Source: Methylorubrum salsuginis
Lineage (GTDB): Bacteria > Pseudomonadota > Alphaproteobacteria > Rhizobiales > Beijerinckiaceae
Length of the DNA stretch: 64,000 bases
Direction: 5' to 3'
Assembly: GCF_900114375.1 (NCBI RefSeq)
Contig: NZ_FOSV01000026.1
Span: 1 to 64,000, forward strand
The position numbers and the translations under genes were made by a program. The notes under the pieces are model-generated. The model worked only from the letters and a program-made list of their open reading frames with translations, had not been told where the DNA came from and searched no databases. This document shows, one piece after another, positions 40,586 through 47,309 of this stretch (position 1 is its first letter; the number at the start of each line of letters is the position of its first letter).

Positions 40586-42229
40586 TCACGCCGCCTCGCG
40601 CTCCGGGGTGAGCCGGCGCCGGGCGTTCTCCCACCAGCTGCGTTGGCGGGCGGCCTCCTGCTCGGCGGCCTTGGCCGCGTAGAACGAGGCGTTGTGCTCG
40701 CCGCGCAGCGCCTCGCGGGTGAAGCGGATCAGGTGGTGGGCGACGAAGCCCATGTTGAACACTGCCTCGATCTGGCCCTTGCGGAGGGCATGGCCCGCCG
40801 CCCGCCAGAACGGCTTGCGGTAATCCGAGAAGATCCCGACCCGGGTGATGATGTTGAAGCCGAGGATCAGGCCACGGCGCAGGTTGGTGAAGGTGAGCTT
40901 GCCCGCCGTCGGCGTGACGATTCGGTTGCCGTAGGTCACGTCGCACTGGTGCTTGAAGCGCTCGAACAGGTTTTCCGGCCCGTAGGCGTGGGCGATGGCC
41001 CGGCGCCAGCTCGCCACCACGGTGTCGTGCGGGCGCTTGAACAGCACGTTCGATTCGAGGCTGGCGTCGTGCAGCAACCGGCCCTCACGCTCCAGCCGGT
41101 CCCAGAGCGGCGTCTTGGGCAGCGCCTGCAGCAGGTTGATCGTCAGCACCGGGATCGCCGACTTGTCGATGAAGTCGATCAGGTTCTGCTCCGACTTGTC
41201 GGTGTCGGAATCGAGCCCGAGGATGATGCCCGAGGTCACCTCCAGGCCGTAGGAGTTCAGCGTCGCGATCGCCTCGTACATCGGCACGGCGGCGTTGTGG
41301 GTCTTGTCGATGCCCTTGAGCGCGTCCGCCTCCGGCGTCTCGATGCCGACGAACACGGTCATGAAGTTGGCCTGCCGCATCAGCTCGAGGATCTCGGGCT
41401 GCTTGGCCATGTTCAGCGTCGCCTCGCAGGCGAACTGGAGCGGGTAGTTGTTCTTCTTCTGCCATTCGACGAGGTGCGGCAGCATCTCGCGGGTCGCCTT
41501 GCGGTTGGCGATGAAGTTGTCGTCGACGAAGTAGACCACCGCCGGGTGCCCCGGCTGGCTGATGATGGCGTCGAGCTCGGCGCACATCTGCTCCGGCGAC
41601 TTCAGCCGCGGCTGGCGGCCGTAGAGCTGCGGGATGTCGCAGAACTCGCAGCGGTAGGGGCAGCCCGAGGAGAACTGGAGCGACCCGATCAGGTAGCGCT
41701 TGAGCGGCACCGCCCCATAGGCGGGGGCCGGGAACTCGGAGAGCGCGAGCCGGTCCTTGGTGTCGAGCACGATTTGGGCGTCGGGCCGGGTGAGGTCGCG
41801 GTCCAGAATCTCGATCAGGCGGTCGGTGGCGTCGCCGATCTCGCCGACATGGAGATAGTCGAAATCCGGATATTTTTCCGGGGCGCCGGAGACCGAGGGT
41901 CCGCCGAGCACCGCGACCTTGCCGGCGGCGTGCGCGCGGCGGCCGATGTCGTGGATCTGCCCCTCTTGGATGTGCATGCCGGAGACGAACACCGCGTCGG
42001 CCCAGGCGAACTCTTCCGCCGAGGCCGGCTTGATGTTCTCATCGACGAAGCGGCACTCCCAGGTCTCGGGCATGTAGGCCGCGATGACGAGGAGACCCTG
42101 GGGCGGCATGAACGCCTTCACGCCGCCCATCAAAGGATAGGCGTGTGAGAACGTCCCGAAGGACGGCGTATAGGCGGGGAAGACGCAGAGAATGCGCCGG
42201 CGGGACGAGATGGGAAGGGTGCAACGCAT
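40586..42229 (-). CDS. B12-binding domain radical SAM protein (HpnP-like methylase candidate)
   Basis: The 547-residue protein has an N-terminal cobalamin-binding fold (about 10-140, with PPQGLLVIAAYMPE and VLGGPSVSG), a radical SAM core with CxxxCxxC in SSGCPYRCEFCDIPQLYGR (about 190-210), and a C-terminal domain of the DUF4070 type. This is the layout of B12-dependent radical SAM methylases, and the opening VFPAYTPSFGTFSHAYPLM and MPPQGLLVIAAY resemble hopanoid C-2 methylase HpnP as I recall it; related paralogues with other substrates exist, so hpnP is only a candidate. It sits within the interruption between rplA and rplJ. Confidence 0.88.
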   Translation of the reverse strand: MRCTLPISSRRRILCVFPAYTPSFGTFSHAYPLMGGVKAFMPPQGLLVIAAYMPETWECRFVDENIKPASAEEFAWADAVFVSGMHIQEGQIHDIGRRAHAAGKVAVLGGPSVSGAPEKYPDFDYLHVGEIGDATDRLIEILDRDLTRPDAQIVLDTKDRLALSEFPAPAYGAVPLKRYLIGSLQFSSGCPYRCEFCDIPQLYGRQPRLKSPEQMCAELDAIISQPGHPAVVYFVDDNFIANRKATREMLPHLVEWQKKNNYPLQFACEATLNMAKQPEILELMRQANFMTVFVGIETPEADALKGIDKTHNAAVPMYEAIATLNSYGLEVTSGIILGLDSDTDKSEQNLIDFIDKSAIPVLTINLLQALPKTPLWDRLEREGRLLHDASLESNVLFKRPHDTVVASWRRAIAHAYGPENLFERFKHQCDVTYGNRIVTPTAGKLTFTNLRRGLILGFNIITRVGIFSDYRKPFWRAAGHALRKGQIEAVFNMGFVAHHLIRFTREALRGEHNASFYAAKAAEQEAARQRSWWENARRRLTPEREAA

Positions 42230-42276
42230 GGCGGCTTATCTAGCACAGCCGCGGGCGTTGGCCTCCCCCTTCCGCG

Positions 42277-44007
42277 TCACGTTGCGGTGCGACGCGATGC
42301 ACCCAGGAACGCGATGGGTGGGGCGGCCTCGCGCTCCAGCGGCACGTCGATGATGCAGCGCAGGCCGTCGGGGGCGAAGTCGAGGCGCACGTCGCCGTCG
42401 AGTTCGCGGGCGATGCCGCCGGTGATGAGGCGGCTGCCGAAGCCCCGGCGCCGGGGCTGGGATACGGGCGGACCGCCGGTCTCGCGCCATTCAATATGCA
42501 GGCGCTCCCGGCCCGACTCGCCCCGGCTCACCCGCCACGCGACGCTGACGCGGCCCGCCTCGGTCGAGAGCGCGCCGTACTTGGCCGCGTTGGTGGTGAG
42601 TTCGTGCGCGGTCATGCCGAGCGCCAGCACGTAGCGCGGCGGCAATTCCAGCTCTTCGCCGGTGAGCGTCACATGGTCCGCGCCCGACCGATAGGGCGAC
42701 AACTCGTTCTCCAGCACCTGCCGCAGGGGCGCGCGGGTCCAATCGCGGCGCGTCAGCAGATCGTGGGTCTTGGACAGCGCCAGAATGCGGTTTTCGAGCT
42801 GCACCACCTGCTCCTCGCCCCCGCGCGACTGGCGGGCGAGCGACTGCACGGTGGCGAGCGTGTTCTTCACCCGGTGGTTCAGTTCGTGCAGCATGGTGAT
42901 CTGCTGCTCCTGCAACGCCCGGCTCTTCGCGAGTTCGGCCTTCAGGCTCTCCTCGTGGTGCTGGAGGTCGGCGGCCATCCGGTCGAAGGCCCGGCCGAGC
43001 TTTCCGAATTCCGAGGGGCCGGTCAGCCCCGATCGGACGCTTAGATCGCCCGCGCTCCAGGCGCCGGCCGCGTCGAGGAGTTGGCGCACGGGGCGGCGGA
43101 TGAAGCGGCGCCCGCCCCAGAGCGCGGCCAGCACCGCGATCAGGGTGCCGAGGGCGATCAGCACCGCGCCGCGCTTCGTCGCCGCGTCGATGTCGGCGAA
43201 GGCGAGTTCGCGGCTCAGGCCCACCACGACGGTGAGGCCGTCCAGCGCCCCGTCCGGCCGCACCAGGCCGGTGATGCGCCGGTCCCCGAGCAGGCCTTGA
43301 AGCTCCCACACCCCGCCGCCGGCGGCGGCGCGTTCGAGGCCGTCCGCGAAAGCCTTGGGCACGGCGCGCCCGAGCCAGGTCTCCGTATCGGGCAAGCGCA
43401 CCAGCACGATGCCGTTGTGGTCGGTCACCGTGACGGTCGCGTCGCGCGGCAGTCCGGCCGTGCCGAGCCGGCGCCCGAGCCAGTCGGGGTCGAAGCCGAG
43501 GGCGATCAGGCCGACGATGTCGTCCGAGGGGTCCCGCAGCGGATGGGCGAACTGGATCGTCGGCAGACCGGTGCCACGGCTGATGACGTATTCGCCGACC
43601 GCCGAACGGCCGGTCGCCATCACGCGCTTGAAGTAGGCGCGATCGGCCAGCGAGTAGGCGCCGGGCGCCGCGCCGCGGCTGTTGCAGACGAGGTTGCCCT
43701 CGCGGTCGGTCACGACGATGATCCGCGAGCCGGAGATCCGCCCGGCGACCGCACGCAGGAAGGGCGTGCAGGCGGCGGCCTCCCGGTTCCGGATCACGGG
43801 TTCCTCGGCCAGGATGTCGAGGGTCTGGCGGGCGCCGTCGGCGAAGTCGGCGAGGTCGGCGGCGACAGCCTGCGCGCCGCGCAAAGCCGCCGCCCGCACG
43901 GCGTCGGAGCGGGATTCCCGCAGGGCCTGCTCGTTGTAGACCTGCACGGCGACCGCGGGCGCGAGCGCCAGCAGCACGAGCAGAAGGATGCGCCCCGTAA
44001 GGGTCAC
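42277..44007 (-). CDS. HWE-family sensor histidine kinase with periplasmic Cache domain
   Basis: The 576-residue protein starts at GTG 44007 (GGAGGG 8 bases upstream). TM1 is LLLVLLALAPAVAVQV (about 8-24), then a dCache-type periplasmic sensor (about 30-280; IIVVTDREGNLVCNSRG, YSLADRAYFKRVMATG), TM2 (about 290-310), HAMP (FIRRPVRQLLDAAGAWSAGDLSVRSG), and a kinase with H-box HELNHRVKNTLATVQSLARQ, N-box AHELTTNAAKYGALS and the HWE IEWRE motif. No response-regulator gene is adjacent, so the partner is elsewhere. Ligand unknown. Confidence 0.93.
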   Translation of the reverse strand: MTLTGRILLLVLLALAPAVAVQVYNEQALRESRSDAVRAAALRGAQAVAADLADFADGARQTLDILAEEPVIRNREAAACTPFLRAVAGRISGSRIIVVTDREGNLVCNSRGAAPGAYSLADRAYFKRVMATGRSAVGEYVISRGTGLPTIQFAHPLRDPSDDIVGLIALGFDPDWLGRRLGTAGLPRDATVTVTDHNGIVLVRLPDTETWLGRAVPKAFADGLERAAAGGGVWELQGLLGDRRITGLVRPDGALDGLTVVVGLSRELAFADIDAATKRGAVLIALGTLIAVLAALWGGRRFIRRPVRQLLDAAGAWSAGDLSVRSGLTGPSEFGKLGRAFDRMAADLQHHEESLKAELAKSRALQEQQITMLHELNHRVKNTLATVQSLARQSRGGEEQVVQLENRILALSKTHDLLTRRDWTRAPLRQVLENELSPYRSGADHVTLTGEELELPPRYVLALGMTAHELTTNAAKYGALSTEAGRVSVAWRVSRGESGRERLHIEWRETGGPPVSQPRRRGFGSRLITGGIARELDGDVRLDFAPDGLRCIIDVPLEREAAPPIAFLGASRRTAT

Positions 44008-44180
44008 GGTGCCGGCCCTCCGGCAGGCGGCATCCCGCGCATCTCGGCCCCTCCCATATCCGGTCTCTCCGCCGGTCGTCCGGCGACCGTCCCGGTTGCG
44101 GGCCGATGCCCGAAGCGGGCGTGGCCCGCCGCCATGGGTTATCAAATCATGGGATCGGGGCAACCGCAGGGCTCGGTCAA

Positions 44181-44218
44181 AAGGAAGAGGGCGCCCGGCC
44201 TTGCGGCCGGACGCCCTC
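44181..44218 (-). terminator. rplK-rplA operon terminator
   Basis: GAGGGCGTCCGGCC pairs with GGCCGGGCGCCCTC (one mismatch) around a 4-base loop, followed on the minus strand by TTCCTTTT, 27 bases after the rplA stop. It separates the ribosomal genes from the histidine kinase. Confidence 0.85.
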
Positions 44219-44245
44219 GTTCAAAGGACCCGTGAGACGGATCGA

Positions 44246-44944
44246 TCAGGCGGTGAGCACCGTCGAGGGCTCGACCTTCACGCCCGGGCCCATCGTCGAG
44301 GTGACGGCGATGCGCTGGATGTAGGTGCCCTTGGCGCCGGTGGGCTTCGCCTTGGCGACCGCATCGGCGAAGGCCTTGATGTTCTCGACGAGCTTCTGCT
44401 CGTCGAAGGACACCTTGCCGACGCCAGCGTGGATGATGCCGGCCTTCTCGACGCGGAACTCCACCGCGCCGCCCTTGGCGGCGGCGACGGCGCCCTTCAC
44501 GTCCATGGTGACGGTGCCGACCTTCGGGTTCGGCATCAGGCCGCGCGGGCCCAGCACCTTACCGAGACGGCCGACGAGCGGCATCAGGTCCGGGGTCGCG
44601 ATGCAGCGGTCGAACTCGATCTTGCCGCTCTGGACGATCTCGAGGAGATCCTCGGCGCCGACGATGTCGGCACCGGCCGCCTTGGCGTCGTCCGCCTTGG
44701 CGCCGCGGGCGAAGACCGCCACGCGGACCGTACGGCCGGAGCCGTTCGGCAGGTTGCAGACGCCGCGGACCATCTGGTCGGCGTGGCGCGGATCGACGCC
44801 GAGATTCATCGAGATCTCGACGGTCTCGTCGAACTTGGCGTTGGCCTTGGCCTTCACCAGCTTGATCGCCTCGTCGATGGCGTAGAGCTTGGCCGGCTCG
44901 ATGCCCTCGCGGGCGGAGCGGATGCGCTTTCCTTCGCGTGCCAT
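44246..44944 (-). CDS. rplA: 50S ribosomal protein L1
   Basis: A 232-residue L1: MAREGKRIRSAREGIEPAK, VDPRHADQMVRGVCNLPNGSGR, PKVGTVTMDVKGAV and TGAKGTYIQRIAVTSTMGPG. It forms the L1 stalk and typically represses its own operon. It is 12 bases downstream of rplK and ends at a strong terminator, so the rplJ operon is transcribed separately. Confidence 0.98.
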   Translation of the reverse strand: MAREGKRIRSAREGIEPAKLYAIDEAIKLVKAKANAKFDETVEISMNLGVDPRHADQMVRGVCNLPNGSGRTVRVAVFARGAKADDAKAAGADIVGAEDLLEIVQSGKIEFDRCIATPDLMPLVGRLGKVLGPRGLMPNPKVGTVTMDVKGAVAAAKGGAVEFRVEKAGIIHAGVGKVSFDEQKLVENIKAFADAVAKAKPTGAKGTYIQRIAVTSTMGPGVKVEPSTVLTA

Positions 44945-44956
44945 ATCGCCCTCCCC

Positions 44957-45406
44957 TTACGCGACGACTTCGAGACCCATGGCCCGCGCGGAGCCACGGA
45001 TCATCGCGACCGCCGAATCGACGTTGTCGCAGTTGAGGTCGGGCATCTTCTTCTCGGCGATCTCACGAAGCTGAGCCTCGGTGATCTTGCCGACGGTCGG
45101 GCCCTTGCCGGGGGTCTTGGAGCCGGAGGCCGGCTTCTTGCCGAGCTTCAGGCCCACCGCCTTCTTGAGGAAGTAGGTGACCGGCGGCTGCTTCATCTCG
45201 AAGGTGAAGGAACGGTCCTGATACGCGGTGATGATCACCGGGATCGGGGTGCCCTTCTCCATCTGCGCGGTCTTCGCATTGAAGGCCTTGCAGAATTCCA
45301 TGATGTTGAGGCCGCGCTGACCGAGCGCGGGGCCGATCGGCGGCGACGGGTTGGCGGCGCCGGCCGGGACCTGAAGCTTCACGTAGCCCGTGATCTTCTT
45401 CGCCAT
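44957..45406 (-). CDS. rplK: 50S ribosomal protein L11
   Basis: 149 residues beginning MAKKITGYVKLQVPAGAANPSPPIGPALGQRGLNIMEFCKAFN, with SFTFEMKQPPVTYFLKKA and the C-terminal RNA-binding part. It forms the GTPase-associated centre with 23S rRNA. rplA follows 12 bases later. Confidence 0.98.
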   Translation of the reverse strand: MAKKITGYVKLQVPAGAANPSPPIGPALGQRGLNIMEFCKAFNAKTAQMEKGTPIPVIITAYQDRSFTFEMKQPPVTYFLKKAVGLKLGKKPASGSKTPGKGPTVGKITEAQLREIAEKKMPDLNCDNVDSAVAMIRGSARAMGLEVVA

Positions 45407-45550
45407 GGGACTGCTCCCAAAGTGTGCGCGTCCCCGCGCTGCCTAGGCACGGTCGGACGGGCGGTTGCAGGTCGCGGTGCGATCCGTGGATCCCGGAGGC
45501 GAAGCCGGGCGGATCTCCCGCGGATGACGACGGGCCGAACGGCGCCGCCG

Positions 45551-45586
45551 ATTTTTTCGGCCGGCGCGAAGCGCGAGCCGAAAATC
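45551..45586 (-). promoter_or_regulatory. Hairpin in the nusG-rplK intergenic region
   Basis: Arms TTTTCGGC/GCCGAAAA enclose an inner GCGC/GCGC stem within the 225-base gap. On the minus strand it ends in an A-run rather than a T-run, so it is more likely a leader or processing element than a terminator. Its role is unknown. Confidence 0.35.
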
Positions 45587-45631
45587 AGGATGAGATCAAG
45601 TCAGGACCGACTCACCTCGAAAGTCGAAAAA

Positions 45632-46165
45632 TCAGGCCTTCTCGACCTGCCCGTATTCCAGCTCGACCGGGGTGGCGCGGCCGAAGATCGAGACCGCGAC
45701 CTTGAGGCGGGAGCGGGCCTCGTCGATCTCCTCCACCGTGCCGTTGAAGGAGGCGAAGGGACCGTCGGCGACGCGCACCGTCTCGCCGATCTCGAAGGAG
45801 ACGGTGTGCTTGGGGCGCTCCACGCCCTCCTGCACCTGCCCCTTGATCCGCTCGGCCTCGGCGTCCGGGATCGGTACGGGCTTGGCCTTGTCGGCGCCCA
45901 GGAAGCCGGTGACCTTGGGGGTGTTCTTGATGAGGTGGTAGACCTCGTCGGTCAGGTCGCACTTCACCAGCACGTAGCCGGGGAAGAACTTGCGCTCCGC
46001 ATCGACCTTGCGGCCGCGGCGCACTTCCGTGACCTTCTCGGTCGGGACCATGACCTCGTCGAACAGTTCGGTCAGCCCACGCTGGGCCGCCTGGTCCTTG
46101 ATGGACTGGGCGACCTTGTTCTCGAAGTTCGAGTAGGCGTGGACGATGTACCAGCGCTTCGACAC
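45632..46165 (-). CDS. nusG: Transcription termination/antitermination factor NusG
   Basis: The 177-residue protein starts at GTG 46165 (SKRWYIVHAYSNFENKV), with ARGAGTTGAGAAG-type ribosome sequence upstream; a TTG start 12 bases earlier is an alternative. NGN domain (about 1-110, KFFPGYVLVKCDLTDEVYHLIKNTPKVTGFLG) is followed by a KOW domain (GETVRVADGPFASFNGTVEEID). It binds RNA polymerase and links it to Rho or ribosomes. secE lies 58 bases upstream. Confidence 0.97.
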   Translation of the reverse strand: MSKRWYIVHAYSNFENKVAQSIKDQAAQRGLTELFDEVMVPTEKVTEVRRGRKVDAERKFFPGYVLVKCDLTDEVYHLIKNTPKVTGFLGADKAKPVPIPDAEAERIKGQVQEGVERPKHTVSFEIGETVRVADGPFASFNGTVEEIDEARSRLKVAVSIFGRATPVELEYGQVEKA

Positions 46166-46223
46166 GGGTCTTCTCAACTCCTCGGCGTCCGGGGACGGCC
46201 GTAAAAATTCAGGCGGCCGAAAA

Positions 46224-46526
46224 TCAGGCGCCGATGCCCAGGATCAGGCCGACGGCGATGCGCAGGACCTGATCGACGGCGACGAAGAACAGGCTCGCGA
46301 CCACCACCATGATGAACACCATCACGGTGGTGATGGTGGTCTCCTTGCGGGTCGGCCACGTGACCTTGCGGGCCTCGTCGCGCACTTCGCCGAAGAACTG
46401 CGCCGGGCTCGTCCGCTTGGGGGCGGGGCGCGCGGGCGGCGTCGGGCGCTGGGGCGACGTGGAGGGGGCTCCACGGGCTGGCATGCGCGCCGCGTCGGCT
46501 TTCTTGGTCGCTTCGTTCGATGCCAT
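46224..46526 (-). CDS. secE: Preprotein translocase subunit SecE
   Basis: A 100-residue protein starting MASNEATKKADAARMP. The N-terminal 40 residues are a variable Ala/Pro/Arg-rich part; the conserved EVRDEARKVTWPTRKETTITTVMVFIMV amphipathic and membrane helices follow. The single C-terminal transmembrane segment is typical of non-enteric SecE. It is a component of SecYEG. It is located between tRNA-Trp and nusG, the common bacterial order. Confidence 0.95.
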   Translation of the reverse strand: MASNEATKKADAARMPARGAPSTSPQRPTPPARPAPKRTSPAQFFGEVRDEARKVTWPTRKETTITTVMVFIMVVVASLFFVAVDQVLRIAVGLILGIGA

Positions 46527-46696
46527 GGCGCACTTGAGACGAAAAGGGATCCGGGAACCGCGTATCGCGGTGCGAGGACCTTCAAGGTCCGGCACCGACG
46601 GTCTCTGACGATCTCGGGATGAGCCCGCTCTAGCGCAAGAGATGCGGCTTGTCGATGGGCCGGACGTCGAGGCGGGAAGGAAGGTGGAGGCGCCCG

Positions 46697-46773
46697 TGGC
46701 AGGAGTGGAGGGACTCGAACCCCCAACCCCCGGTTTTGGAGACCGGTGCTCTGACCAGTTGAGCTACACTCCT
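46697..46773 (-). tRNA. tRNA-Trp (CCA anticodon)
   Basis: On the minus strand the sequence begins AGGAGTGTAGCTCAACTGG, has anticodon CCA at 46737-46739 in the loop CTCCAAA, a T-loop GGTTCGAGTCC, and a 7-bp acceptor stem AGGAGTG/CACTCCT followed by discriminator G and encoded CCA. It is just upstream of secE. Confidence 0.97.
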
Positions 46774-46921
46774 ACGGCGCGCGGGGCGCGGCTCGCGTCA
46801 TGCCGTAACACGGGCGCCGACGCAAGAGATTTGCGAGGGGGATGCGCACCGGCGTGGTGCGGCCCTCGCGAGGCAGGGGGCCGATTCCCGGCGCCCTGCC
46901 CTGTTCGAAGCGGTTCCGGGC

Positions 46922-47212
46922 TCAGCCCGCGTCGCTGGCGCCCTCGCCCGCGAGCTGCGGGTTGCGGGTGGCCGGGCGCACGGGGCTGTCGGTCGTGGGG
47001 CGGCCTTCGAGCGCCTTCTGCACCAGCGGGTCGAGCCGGTCGCCGGCCTCCTCGGCATAGCCTTCGAGGTCGCGGCGCATCTTCGGCGTCCAGAAGGCGA
47101 CGATGTGATTGTGCACGCCCGCCACCGCCTCGTCCTCCGGGTAGGACCGGAAGAACAGGGCGATCTGGTTGGCCATGCGCACCAGCTTGTCGTTGGGATT
47201 CGTCGCGCTCAT
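46922..47212 (-). CDS. fdsD: NAD-dependent formate dehydrogenase delta subunit
   Basis: The 96-residue protein has MSATNPNDKLVRMANQIALFFRSYPEDEAVAGVHNHIVAFWTPKMRRDLEGY, the FdsD family signature. The C-terminal 30 residues are variable. FdsD is a small accessory subunit of the soluble FDH complex, needed for activity or assembly. It is 97 bases downstream of fdsA; no fdsC gene lies between, unlike the usual fdsGBACD order. Confidence 0.93.
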   Translation of the reverse strand: MSATNPNDKLVRMANQIALFFRSYPEDEAVAGVHNHIVAFWTPKMRRDLEGYAEEAGDRLDPLVQKALEGRPTTDSPVRPATRNPQLAGEGASDAG

Positions 47213-47309
47213 CGCCCGCTCAAAGTGTCCGTGTGCTGAACTGATACCGCTCCGGTCCGAACCGGCAGGCCGGGCGCGGGCCGTGGCCCGCGCCCCAACT
47301 CCCAGGAAA

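Noticed and set aside
45577..46225. Repeated GAAAATCAGG at three places near secE, nusG and rplK
   Set aside because: Two of the three are the stop-codon contexts TGATTTTC of secE and nusG, so the repetition is probably chance.
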